A stretch of DNA of 64,000 bases, from the NCBI RefSeq assembly GCF_900187375.1, contig NZ_FYEW01000002.1, positions 1,364,001-1,428,000 on the forward strand, given 5' to 3'. Below, one piece after another: positions 52,638 to 62,600 of the stretch (the stretch's first letter is position 1; each line of letters starts with the position of its first letter). A program made the position numbers and the translations under genes. The notes beneath the pieces were generated by a model. That model searched no databases. It was given only the letters and a program-made list of their open reading frames with translations, and had not been told where the DNA came from. The DNA comes from Hymenobacter gelipurpurascens. GTDB lineage: Bacteria; Bacteroidota; Bacteroidia; Cytophagales; Hymenobacteraceae.

Positions 52638-54359
52638 CTAGGCCTGTGGTTTCTGCCCCAGGCTTTTCTCCCGAATGGCCCGGAACTCGGAGCTGGATTT
52701 CCAGCCGGGGAACGTGGTTTCATTGCTGAGGCGCTGGCCTACGCGGAACAGCAGACGGGCATCCTGCTCCATGCCGCGCAAATCCCAGTCGGCGTGGTAC
52801 TCGTCGGAAGGCTGGTGGTATTGCTTCTCCTCGAACTCCTTGTGCTGCTGCGTGATATAGTCCTTGCCCTTGGCCCGGCTATCGGCGGAGCCGCTGGCGT
52901 AGAGCGAGGGCACGCCCACCTTGGCAAAGTTGAAGTGGTCGGAGCGGTAGTAGTAGCCCTTCTCCGACTGCGGATCGGGCTGGATGTAGCGGTCCTGCTC
53001 CTTGGCGGCCTCCCGGGCATAGTCGTCGAGGTCCGACTGGCCTAGGCCTACTACCGTCAGGTCGCGCATAGGCCCGAAGGAGGAGAGGGCATCCATGTTG
53101 ATATCCGCCACCGTTTTGTTGAGTGGAAACAGCGGGTGAGCGGCGTAGTAGCCGGAGCCCAGCAGGCCCTGCTCTTCGCCGGTCACGGCCAGAAACACAA
53201 TGCTGCGGGCGGGAGGCTGGGGCAGCTGCTTGAAGGCTTTGGCAATGCTGAGCAACGCCGCGCAGCCGCTGGCGTTGTCTACGGCTCCGTTATAGATGGA
53301 GTCGCCGTTGATGGCGGGGCCGATGCCCAGGTGGTCCCAGTGCGCCGAGTACAGGATATATTCATTGGGGCGGGAAGCACCGGGCAGCACCGCCACCACG
53401 TTTTTGGAGTTGCGGCGGCTCAGCTTGTTCTGCACACTCACGCTTAGGTTCAGACCCATCGGCTGTGCCTTGAAGCCTTTTTTGTTGGCGGCCGCATACA
53501 GCTGGTCGTAGTTGAGGCCGGCGGCTTGGAACAGCTTTTTGGTGGCGTCCAGCGTTATCCAGCCTTCAATAGCGCACTTGCTGGCGCCTTTATCGGTGGT
53601 TTGGGGGCGCAGCTTGGCACCGGAGTAGCTGCTCTGCACCACCGACCACGGATAGGCGGCGGGCTTGGTATCGTGTACAATCAGCAGGCCGGCGGCACCT
53701 TGGCGGGCTGCTTCCTCATACTTGTACATCCAGCGGCCATAGTAGGTCATGGCCTTGCCCTGGAACATGGTGGTGTCGTTGCCCGCGTTGCCGGGGTCAT
53801 TCACCAACACCACCACTGTTTTGCCCTTCACATCGAGGCCGGCATAGTCGTTCCAGCCATATTCAGGCGCTACCACCCCGTAGCCCGCAAACACTAGCTC
53901 CGAGTTTTTCAGGGCCACAGAAGGCACTTCGCGCTCCGTGAAAGCCATGAAATCGGTTTTGTAATTGAAGGTCAGGTTCTGGGCCTTGCCGGTTACCTGC
54001 ATGGTGTTGGACGGCGTGCCCGTAATTTCGACCAGCGGCACATCCTGAAAATAAGAGCCACTAGGCCCCGGCTTCAGACCGAGCTTCTTGAATTCATCGG
54101 CCAAGTATGCAGTAGCTTTTTCCTCGCCTACTGTGAACGGCTTGCGGCCCTGGAACTCATCAGACGCCAGCACTTTGATGTGGGCGCCGATATCAGCGGC
54201 CTTGATGCCATCGGGCGGCGAGACAAAAGCGGTGTCGGTAGCGGCGGCCGTTTCCGTGGTGGCCGTGGTGGTTTCGGTAGTGGTAGAGTTGCTTTGGCAG
54301 CCGGCCAACAGGCCTAGCAGCACCGGGCCCGCCAAGGCGGCGGAGGAAAGAAAACGCAT
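52638..54359 (-). CDS. M28-family metallopeptidase lipoprotein
   Basis: A 573-residue lipoprotein (lipobox LLAGCQSN at residue 20) with a PA-like insert and an M28 di-zinc aminopeptidase domain. Metal ligands are His and Asp in YSAHWDHLG and GAVDNASGC, Glu in VTGEEQGLLGS, Asp in DINMDALS and His in SDHFNFAKVG. It likely trims N-terminal residues from peptides outside the inner membrane. ATG 54359 chosen; the ORF runs far upstream into a repeat array but there is no signal there. Neighbour to the M16 peptidase. Confidence 0.9.
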   Translation of the reverse strand: MRFLSSAALAGPVLLGLLAGCQSNSTTTETTTATTETAAATDTAFVSPPDGIKAADIGAHIKVLASDEFQGRKPFTVGEEKATAYLADEFKKLGLKPGPSGSYFQDVPLVEITGTPSNTMQVTGKAQNLTFNYKTDFMAFTEREVPSVALKNSELVFAGYGVVAPEYGWNDYAGLDVKGKTVVVLVNDPGNAGNDTTMFQGKAMTYYGRWMYKYEEAARQGAAGLLIVHDTKPAAYPWSVVQSSYSGAKLRPQTTDKGASKCAIEGWITLDATKKLFQAAGLNYDQLYAAANKKGFKAQPMGLNLSVSVQNKLSRRNSKNVVAVLPGASRPNEYILYSAHWDHLGIGPAINGDSIYNGAVDNASGCAALLSIAKAFKQLPQPPARSIVFLAVTGEEQGLLGSGYYAAHPLFPLNKTVADINMDALSSFGPMRDLTVVGLGQSDLDDYAREAAKEQDRYIQPDPQSEKGYYYRSDHFNFAKVGVPSLYASGSADSRAKGKDYITQQHKEFEEKQYHQPSDEYHADWDLRGMEQDARLLFRVGQRLSNETTFPGWKSSSEFRAIREKSLGQKPQA

Positions 54360-54500
54360 ACAGGAGTAGGGGAGAAGTGTGGAAGAACAGAAGTGACCTA
54401 GCATACCTTTTCGGCTACTAGGCCACTCTGCCTCAAGGTGCTGAAAATCCGCTGAATTTATATAGTGCGTTGGATGGATACATGTTGGAAAGGTATTGTA

Positions 54501-54704
54501 ATGTCGAGCTTGTCGAGACATCTCGCGTGCTGACGTTGTTGAAAAAAGAACGTCATGCTGAGCTTGTCGAAGCATCTCTACCGCTGGTTAATCACTGGCC
54601 TAGGCATATTGCAACAACGAAGCGGTAGAGATGCTTCGGCAAGCTCAGCATGACAGCATAGTGTGGCAACATCAGCATGCGAGATGTCTCGGCAAGCTCG
54701 ACAT
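54501..54704. repeat. outer GTCGAGC-type hairpin
   Basis: Arms 54501-54540 and 54665-54704 are reverse complements at about 35 of 40 positions, carrying the diverged core GTCGAGCTTGTCGAGACATCTCGC. A second hairpin lies inside. Confidence 0.75.
54551..54655. repeat. inner GTCATGCTGAGC-type hairpin
   Basis: Arms 54551-54585 and 54621-54655 are near-exact reverse complements (two changes) and nearly identical to the hairpin at 37498-37587. The loop has ACTGGCCTAGGCATATT. Confidence 0.85.
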
Positions 54705-54846
54705 GACGTTCATACAAACACATTTCACCCAGCTCTCAGCCCCCGAAACAGGCCTAGGCCACTGCCTGCATCTTCCGGTTTTTTAGTGTGTCTTTCGCGG
54801 CGTAACTTCCGCACCACGATCTTTCCTCATTCTCTATTTTCCCTTT

Positions 54847-57800
54847 ATGACCCGTAATCACCTGCTACTGCTAGGCCTTGGCGCTTCCCTGACGCTAAAT
54901 CCGGCAATGGCCCAACAAAAGGCAACGCCCAAAACCCAGACGGTAACCAAACCGGCCGTGGCTACTGCCGGCGGCGCTAAGCTGGTAGAAAAAGTAACCC
55001 GCAAGGGCAGTGAGCTGGTGATTCCGTACGAGAAGTACGTGCTGCCTAACGGCCTCACGCTCATCGTGACCGAAGACCACTCTGACCCGTTGGTGCACGT
55101 AGACGTGACCTACCACGTGGGCTCGGCCCGGGAGCAGATTGGCAAGTCGGGCTTTGCCCACTTCTTTGAGCACATGATGTTCCAAGGCTCCGACCATGTA
55201 GGCGACCAGCAGCACTTCAAGCTCGTAACCTCGGCCGGTGGCACCCTGAACGGCTCTACCAACCTCGACCGCACCAACTACTACGAGACGCTGCCCAGCA
55301 ACCAGCTGGAAACCGGCCTGTGGCTGGAAGCCGACCGCATGGGCTTCCTGCTGGATGCCGTGTCGCAGAAAAAGTTTGAGATTCAGCGCTCTACGGTAAA
55401 GAACGAGCGTGGCCAGCGCGTGGATAATGCCCCTTACGGCCAGGCCAATGAATATATCATCCGGACACTGTACCCTTACGGCCACCCGTACTCATGGTCA
55501 ACGATTGGCTACCTCGAAGACCTGGACCGCTCGAACGTTGACGACCTGAAAAACTTCTTCCTGCGCTGGTACGGCCCGAACAACGCGACCCTTACCGTGG
55601 GTGGCGATGTGAAGACGGCTGAGGTAGTGAAGATGGTGGAGAAGTACTTCGGCCCCATCAACCGCGGCCCGGCCGTGGCTAGCCAGAAGCTGGCTCCCGT
55701 GAAGCTGACCCAGGACCGCTACGTAAGCTACCAGGACAACGTGCGCTTCCCGATGCTGCGCATGGTGTTCCCGACGGTGCCCAACGGCCACCCCGACGAC
55801 GTTCCACTGGCCGTGTTGGCCCAGATTATTGGTCAGGGCAAGAACTCCCTGATGTACAAAAACCTGACGAAGACGCAGAAAGCGGTACAGGCTTCGGCCT
55901 ACAGCAGCACCAACGAGCTGGCCGGTGAGTTTGCCGTCATCGCGCTGCCCTTCCCCGGCAAAACCCTCGACTCCCTGGAGCTGACGGTGCGCAAAACCAT
56001 CAAGGAGTTTGAAACCCGTGGCGTAACCGACGAAGACATTCAGCGCTTCAAGGCATCGGAAGAGGCCGACCTGATTAATGGTCTGAGCAGCGTAAACGGC
56101 AAGGTAAACCAGCTGGCCGCCAACCAGACCTACTTCGGCAACCCTAACCGTCTGCCTCTGGACCTGAAGAACATTCGTTCCGTTACCAAGGCCGATGTGC
56201 AGCGCGTGTACAACCAGTACCTGAAGGGCAAATCGGCGGTAATCCTGAGCGTAGTGCCGAAAACAGGCGGCGTTCAGCCGGCCAAGGCCGATAATTATAC
56301 TGTATCGAAGGCTGGCTATGTAGCTCCCAAAGACGAGTACGCTGGCCTAAAATACGTAAAGGCTACGGATACCTTCGACCGCGCCAAGCAGCCTGCTGCG
56401 GGCACCAACCCAGTGGTGCAGGTACCCGCTATCTGGCAGTCCTCGATGGACAATGGCCTGCGCATCATGGGAACCCGTAACCAGGAAATCCCGACGGTGA
56501 CCATGCTCATGACCATTCGGGGTGGCCACCGCCTGGAGCAGACTATGCCCAATAAAGCCGGTATTGCTTCGCTCACGGCTGCTATGCTGAATGAAGGCAG
56601 CCAGAAGTACACCGGAGAGCAGTTCAGCTCAGAGCTGGATAAGCTCGGTAGCTCCATCCGCGTATCGGCCGGCGACGACAACACGACGGTATATGTGCAG
56701 AGCCTGACCAAGAACATTCCGGCGACCATGAAGCTGCTGGAAGAGCGCCTCTTGCACCCACGCTTCGACCAGGCCGACTTCGACCGCATCAAGAAGCAGA
56801 CGTTGGAAGGCATTGCCAACCAGAACACGCAGCCGGTGGTGATGGCCGACAAGGCGTATGCCCGCTTGCTCTACGGCCCTACCAACGTCCTGAATACGCC
56901 TCTGAGCGGCTCGGCTGCCACGGTTTCGGCCCTGACGCTGGACGACGTGAAGCAGTTCTACCAGCAGTACTACGCGCCCAACGTGAGCTACCTGGTAGCC
57001 GTGGGCGACGTAGACCAGAAGGCTCTGACGCCGCAGCTGGCCTTCCTGAAAGGCTGGGAGAAGAAAAACGTGTCGCTGCCCGCCGGTGATAACGCTGCGA
57101 ATCCCGATAAGACCCGCATTTATTTTGTGAACAAGGAAGGTGCGGCGCAGTCGGAAATCCGGATTGGTTACCTCACGCCCTTCACCTACGATGCTACGGG
57201 TGACTACTACAAGGCGTTCCTCTCGAACTACCTGCTAGGCGGCGCCTTCAACTCACGCATCAACCTGAACCTGCGCGAAGACAAAGGCTACACCTACGGC
57301 GCCCGCTCGGGCTTCCAGAGCACCCGCTACGTAGGTCCCTACACGGCTTCGGCTGGTGTGCGTGCCGATGCTACGGCCGCTTCAGTGAAGGAATTCATGA
57401 AGGAAATCCAGAACTACCGCAACGGTATTTCGGATGAGGAGCTGCAGTTCCTGCAGTCGTCGGTAGGCCAGAGCGATGCCCTGCGCTACGAAACCGGTCA
57501 GCAGAAAGCCGCCTTCCTTACCCGCCTGATTGAGTACGACCTGCCCCAGGACTATGTGAAGCAGCAGAGCGACATCCTGAAAAACCTGAAGAAGGAAGAT
57601 GTGCAGGCCAGCGCGCAGAAGTACCTGCCCGCCGACAACATGTACATTGTGGTAGTTGGCGACCGGGCCAAAGCCTTCCCCGACTTGGCTAACCTGGGCT
57701 ACGAAGTGGTAGAAATGGACGCCGACGGCAACCGCCTGACGGCCTCCGCACCAGCAACAGTACCTGCCCCCACCGGCCTGACCCCACCCCTGGAAAATGA

Positions 57801-57906
57801 GAAGATGAAGCTCAAGACCAAGGATGCCAACGGCAAGAAGGAAAAGCGCAAGTCGAAGAAAGACAAAGACGAAAAAGCCGACGCTAAAACCGCCGACGCC
57901 AAGTAG
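54847..57906 (+). CDS. M16-family zinc metallopeptidase
   Basis: A 1019-residue secreted pitrilysin-like protein with two M16 units fused. Signal peptide residues 1-22 (LLLLGLGASLTLNPAMAQ). The first unit has the inverted zinc motif HFFEH (FAHFFEHMMFQG) and the distal Glu in VKNERGQRVDNAPY; the second unit (about 540-960) lacks it, the usual arrangement in fused M16 enzymes. The tail is Lys-rich (KKEKRKSKKDKDEK). It probably degrades peptides in the periplasm. It is divergent from the M28 peptidase. Confidence 0.92.
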   Translation: MTRNHLLLLGLGASLTLNPAMAQQKATPKTQTVTKPAVATAGGAKLVEKVTRKGSELVIPYEKYVLPNGLTLIVTEDHSDPLVHVDVTYHVGSAREQIGKSGFAHFFEHMMFQGSDHVGDQQHFKLVTSAGGTLNGSTNLDRTNYYETLPSNQLETGLWLEADRMGFLLDAVSQKKFEIQRSTVKNERGQRVDNAPYGQANEYIIRTLYPYGHPYSWSTIGYLEDLDRSNVDDLKNFFLRWYGPNNATLTVGGDVKTAEVVKMVEKYFGPINRGPAVASQKLAPVKLTQDRYVSYQDNVRFPMLRMVFPTVPNGHPDDVPLAVLAQIIGQGKNSLMYKNLTKTQKAVQASAYSSTNELAGEFAVIALPFPGKTLDSLELTVRKTIKEFETRGVTDEDIQRFKASEEADLINGLSSVNGKVNQLAANQTYFGNPNRLPLDLKNIRSVTKADVQRVYNQYLKGKSAVILSVVPKTGGVQPAKADNYTVSKAGYVAPKDEYAGLKYVKATDTFDRAKQPAAGTNPVVQVPAIWQSSMDNGLRIMGTRNQEIPTVTMLMTIRGGHRLEQTMPNKAGIASLTAAMLNEGSQKYTGEQFSSELDKLGSSIRVSAGDDNTTVYVQSLTKNIPATMKLLEERLLHPRFDQADFDRIKKQTLEGIANQNTQPVVMADKAYARLLYGPTNVLNTPLSGSAATVSALTLDDVKQFYQQYYAPNVSYLVAVGDVDQKALTPQLAFLKGWEKKNVSLPAGDNAANPDKTRIYFVNKEGAAQSEIRIGYLTPFTYDATGDYYKAFLSNYLLGGAFNSRINLNLREDKGYTYGARSGFQSTRYVGPYTASAGVRADATAASVKEFMKEIQNYRNGISDEELQFLQSSVGQSDALRYETGQQKAAFLTRLIEYDLPQDYVKQQSDILKNLKKEDVQASAQKYLPADNMYIVVVGDRAKAFPDLANLGYEVVEMDADGNRLTASAPATVPAPTGLTPPLENEKMKLKTKDANGKKEKRKSKKDKDEKADAKTADAK

Positions 57907-57943
57907 ACTGGCCTACGCGCTTTCGTAAAGCGTATCAAGCCGT

Positions 57944-57983
57944 AAAAACCGCCCTGTCCGTTTAGTCGGGCAGGGCGGTTTTG
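57944..57983 (+). terminator. terminator after the M16 gene
   Basis: AAAACCGCCCTG/CAGGGCGGTTTT stem (about 57945-57958 with 57970-57983) followed by TGTTTT, 40 bases past the stop. Confidence 0.85.
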
Positions 57984-58022
57984 TTTTCGGTTGAGGAAGT
58001 AGTGGCCTAGCGCACTTCCACT

Positions 58023-58125
58023 AGCACGTCATCCTGACGAAGGAAGGATCTTCTCACGTCAGCACGAGGTACTAGGCCACCCAGACCAACATGAGAAGTT
58101 CCTTCCTTTGTCAGGATGACGTGCT
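58023..58125. repeat. GTCATCCTGACG-type hairpin
   Basis: Arms 58023-58056 and 58092-58125 are reverse complements at 32 of 34 positions. The loop has a TACTAGGCCACCC word. It is between the M16 gene and the metallo-hydrolase. Confidence 0.8.
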
Positions 58126-58287
58126 TTTTATAATAACGTCAGCGCGCTAGATGCTTCGCCGTATTCCCCGCCAGAGCCCTGACCGTTCGCTCAGCTTAAG
58201 GCGTAAAGTATTTGTTGTATAACTCCGTCTATCAACTGACTAGCTGCAGTGACACAAGCAAACAGCCCATTTCAGATTCCTTCTTCT

Positions 58288-59409
58288 ATGCGCAAAACCT
58301 TTAAACTCATTGGACGGCTACTGGCCGGTTTTGTGGTCGTTCTGCTAGTGGCAGGCGTGGCCTTCGCCAACCTGAGCCCGGAGCTAGGCAGCAAGCCCAC
58401 CAAGGAGCAGCGAGTGGCCTACGCAAAGTCGGGGCATTATGAGGATGGCGAGTTCAAGAACCTGGTGCCTACTGAGATGATGACGGGCGGCAGCACCTTC
58501 TCGGCGCTGTGGAAGTTTGTGTTTGGAAAAACGCCCAACGCCAACCCCGCTAGGCCACTCCCTACCCAGCCACTCACGGCCGCCAGCATCGAGCAGAAAA
58601 CGCCGGAAATCGTGCGCGTAACGTGGTTTGGGCACTCGGCCAGCTTAGTGGAAATAGCGGGCAAGAACATCCTGCTCGACCCCATGCTGAGCGTGAAGAT
58701 GGGCCCGCTGCCTTTCCTGACGCCTAAGCGCTACAATCCGCAGCTAGCCATTACCGCCGAAGAATTACCGCCCATCGACGCCGTCCTGATTTCCCACGAC
58801 CACTACGACCACCTGGATTATCAGTCCATTCTGCGCCTCAAGGATAAGACCAGCAACTTCTACGTGCCGCTGGGAGTAGGCGCCCACCTGCTGGCCTGGG
58901 GCGTAGCACCCGCCAAAGTGCACGAGCTGGACTGGGGCGACTCCGTGAAGCTGCCCGGCCTGACCATCATCAGCACGCCGGCTCGTCACTTCTCCGGCCG
59001 CGGCCTCACCAACCGCAACTCCACCTCCTGGAGCTCCTGGGTGATGAAATCGGCCACGAAGAGCGTGTTTTACAGCGGCGACGGAGGCTACGGCCCTCAC
59101 TTCCAAACCATCGGCCGCCAGCACGGCCCCTTTGATCTGGCCCTAATGGAGTGCGGCCAGTACGATGCGCAGTGGGCCAATATTCATATGATGCCCGAGC
59201 AAACCGTGCAGGCCGCGCTGGATGTGCAGGCCAAGCTGTTGCTGCCCGTTCACTGGGGCGCCTTCACGGAAGCCCATCATGCCTGGAATGAGCCCGTGCA
59301 AAGAGCTTCCGCAGAAGCAGCCCGCCGCAACCTGCCCATGACCACGCCCGAACTAGGCCAACCCATCACGCTAGGCCAGCCCTTGCCGCAGCTGGCGTGG
59401 TGGCGGTAG
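58288..59409 (+). CDS. MBL-fold metallo-hydrolase, membrane-anchored
   Basis: A 373-residue protein with an N-terminal TM segment (about residues 6-27) and a metallo-beta-lactamase fold of the UlaG/NAPE-PLD-like group. Metal motifs: SHDHYDHLD near residue 180, HFSGRG after it, and PVHWGAFTEAHH near the end. The domain faces the periplasm if the anchor is a signal anchor. Substrate unknown. The ATG at 58288 is chosen over a GTG at 58249 that lies in the promoter region. Confidence 0.88.
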   Translation: MRKTFKLIGRLLAGFVVVLLVAGVAFANLSPELGSKPTKEQRVAYAKSGHYEDGEFKNLVPTEMMTGGSTFSALWKFVFGKTPNANPARPLPTQPLTAASIEQKTPEIVRVTWFGHSASLVEIAGKNILLDPMLSVKMGPLPFLTPKRYNPQLAITAEELPPIDAVLISHDHYDHLDYQSILRLKDKTSNFYVPLGVGAHLLAWGVAPAKVHELDWGDSVKLPGLTIISTPARHFSGRGLTNRNSTSWSSWVMKSATKSVFYSGDGGYGPHFQTIGRQHGPFDLALMECGQYDAQWANIHMMPEQTVQAALDVQAKLLLPVHWGAFTEAHHAWNEPVQRASAEAARRNLPMTTPELGQPITLGQPLPQLAWWR

Positions 59410-59419
59410 GCCACTCCGG

Positions 59420-59499
59420 TTGTCATTCCGAGTGCAGCGAGGAATCTGGGTTAACCTCCAAGTAAGGTCCCAGATTCCTCACTCCGTTCGGAATGACAA
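59420..59499. repeat. TGTCATTCCGAG-type hairpin
   Basis: Arms about 59420-59450 and 59468-59499 (GTCATTCCGAG ... CTCGGAATGAC type) with an inner CCCAGATTCCTC/GAGGAATCTGGG pair. It sits between the metallo-hydrolase and the DUF4175 gene. Confidence 0.75.
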
Positions 59500-59617
59500 G
59501 ACTGACCTACGGAACAATTTACCCCTCCCCGTACGTCGTTCTGAGAACGGCATGGGCTGATGCAGCCTCCGCCCCTAAATCCGTATCTTTCCCAAGCCTG
59601 AAACTGGCTGAAGACCT

Positions 59618-62600
59618 ATGGTGGAGCAAGACCCTGCAACAACTCGGGCGCTGGACGATGTGCTGGCCCGGCTCGATGCCTTTAAGCGTAAATTTTATCT
59701 GAGTCTGTTGGTGCGAGGTGCGCTGGTGGCCGGCGGGCTGCTGCTCACCTTGTTTCTGGTGTTCAACCTGCTCGAATACTTCCTGTACCTGCCCACCTGG
59801 GTGCGGGCCGGACTGCTGTTTGGGTTCGTAGGCCTGTCAGTATATGCGTTTGTGCACTGGATTTGGCAGCCGCTGGCCGCGCTTACCAATCTGCGCCGCA
59901 TGCTGACGGATGAGCAGGCTGCCCGACGCGTGGGTGAGCTGTTCCCCAATGTGCAGGACCGCCTGCTCAACGCCCTGCAGCTGCGGGGCCAAGCCCAGAC
60001 CAACGCCCTGCTGGCCGCCAGCCTCGACCAGCGCGCGGCCCAGCTGCGCGGTGTAGAGTTCAGCCAGGGCATCAACATCAAGAGTCAGACTAGGCCACTC
60101 TGGAAGTACATAGCTGTGCCCGCCGCCGTGGTCATGCTGGTATTATTGATTTACCCGGCGCTTTTCGTACAGGGTACCGAGCGCATACTGCACTACAACA
60201 ACAAGTACAGCCCGCCCGCGCCGTTCCGGTTTGTGGTGGCGAACAAAGACCTTAAGGCGTTCAAGGGAGAAGATTTTACCTTGGATGTAGCGGTGGAAGG
60301 GGAGGCCCTGCCCAACGAAATCATCATTGAGTACGGTGGACGCACACGCCGCCTTTCGCGCAGCCAGGGCAACCGATTCCAGTACCAGTTCCGACAGTTA
60401 CAGCAGGATGTAAATTTCCAGCTTTCGGCCGCTAATGTCACCTCTACGGAGTACGACCTGAAGGTGCGGGAGCGGCCCAACCTGCGCGACTTCGTCATTC
60501 GGGTGGCCTACCCATCCTACATCGGCAAACCCACCGAAACCATCCGCAACTCCGGCAACCTCACGGTACCGGAAGGCAGCACCGTGCAGTGGGAGTTCAA
60601 TACGGCCGCTACCGAAAAGCTGCAGCTGCAGTTCCGCAACCCCGACGAAACCGTGACGGCCGAGGCCAACGACGAGCTGTTCCGGGTGACGCGCAAGGTT
60701 CTGCGCAGCCAGGATTACACGGTAAAGCTCCAGAACAGCTTCAGCCCCAACCGCGACCCAATTCAGTACCAGCTCACCGTAATTCCGGACCAGGCGCCGG
60801 AAATAACGCTGGAAAGCTTCCAGGACACTACCTCGCTCCGTTTTCTGGCCTTGGCCGGCAACGTGCGCGACGATTACGGCCTCTCACGGTTGCAGCTGCA
60901 CTACCGCGTGCTCAGCAAGGGCCGCCCTAACGCGGCCTACCAGACCCGCGCTCTGCCCCTGAGCAGTGGCCCCAACCAGAGCTACGCTCACCAGTGGGAT
61001 ATCCGGCCGCTAGGCCTCAAGTCCGGCGACCGGCTGGAGTATTTCGTGCAGGTATGGGACAACGACGGGGTGCACGGGCCGAAGTCGGCCAGGAGCCGCG
61101 CGGCGGAATTCCGGCTGCCCTCGCGCACCGAAATGCGCCAGCAGATGGCCTCCCAAAGCCAAGCGGTGCAGAGCCAATTAAGCCAGTCGAAGGAAGAGAG
61201 CAAGAAAATGGAGCGGGAGCTGGCTAAGGCCGAGGACAAGCTGAAGGTGAAGCGCGACTTAAACTTTCAGGACCGCAAGCAGCTTAAAGATATGCTCGAC
61301 CAGAAACAGCAGATGGACCAGGCCCTCGATGACCTCAAAAAGCAGTTTGAGCAGCTTCAGGAGCAGCAAAATGAGCTCAACCCTGAGAAAAATGATGAGC
61401 TGGCCGAAAAAGCCAAGGAGCTGCAGAAGCTGATGGAAACCCTCCTGGACCCCGAAACCAAGAAGCTCTACGAAGAGCTACAGAAGCTTCTGGATCAGCA
61501 AAAGGACCAGAACCAGCCCGAAATGCAGAAGCTCCTGCAACAGCTTGAAAACAAAGAAAACACCTTGCAGAAAGAGCTGGAGCGTGCCCTCGAGATGTTT
61601 AAGCAGCTACAGTTTGAGCAGAAGCAGGACCAGGCCCTCGAAAAGCTGGAGCAGCTGGCCAAGGACCAGGAAAAGTTAGCCGACGAAACCCAGAAGAACG
61701 ACAAAAACGGCTCCGACGCTCCCAAGGATAAAGCCCAGCAACAGCAGAAACAACAGGAGCTGCAGCAAAAGCAGGCCGAGCAGAAGCAGCAGTTTGAGGA
61801 GCTGAAGCAGGACCTCAAGGATATGAAGGAGCTGGACAAGCAGCTCGACGACCAGAACGGGGCCGACGAGATGAAGCAGGAGCAGCAGGACGTGGACCAG
61901 CAGCAGCAGGAAAGCCAGGAGCAGCTCTCGAAAAACCAGAACCAGAAGGCCAGCCAGAGTCAGAAGCAAGCCGCTGACAAGATGAAGCAGATGGCCCAGA
62001 AGATGCAAGAGCAGCAGGAAGAGGAGGAGTCGGACCAGCAGCAACAGAACATCGACGACCTACGCGACATCTTGGAAAACCTGCTCAAGCTGAGCTTCGA
62101 TGAGGAAAGCCTGATGAAGCAGTTCCGCACTGTTGACCAGTCGGACCCGCGCTTTGTGCAGCTCGGCCAGACCCAGCGCAAGCTCAAGGACGATGCCCGC
62201 GTGGTGCAGGATTCCTTATATGCGCTGGCCAAAAAAGTCTTCCAGATTCAAAGCTTCGTGACCCGCGAGGTGGGCGAAATGAACGGCCGCATGGACGAAA
62301 GCCTCGACCAGATTCGGCAGCGAAACGTGGGCCGGGCCACCAGCTCGCAGCAGCTGGCCATGACCAGCATGAACAACCTAGCCCTGATGCTGAACGATGC
62401 CCTGCAGCAAATGCAGGAGCAGCAGCGCCAAAGCCAGAGCCAACAACAGCAGGGTGGGGGCAAGCCGGGCCGCAAAAAGAAAAAAGGCAGCTCAGCCGGC
62501 GAAGGCCAGCTCGGGCGAATGCAGCAGCAGCTAAACCAGCAGATTCAGCAGCTGCAGCAAAGCGGGAAGCAGGGCCGCGCCCTCAGCGAGGAGCTAGCCA

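Larger units (their letters stand above)
54360..54846. other. divergent region filled with nested repeats
   Basis: Almost 490 bases between the divergent M28 and M16 peptidase genes. It carries the two nested GTCATGCTGAGC-type hairpins listed separately and several CTAGGCC words (near 54418, 54595, 54751); promoters for both genes must lie here but I could not place them. Confidence 0.5.

Noticed and set aside
61495..62475. Minus-strand ORFs rich in Leu, Ser and Cys opposite the DUF4175 gene
   Set aside because: They are the complement of the Gln/Lys/Glu-rich coiled coil, where codon bias on one strand leaves long open frames on the other.
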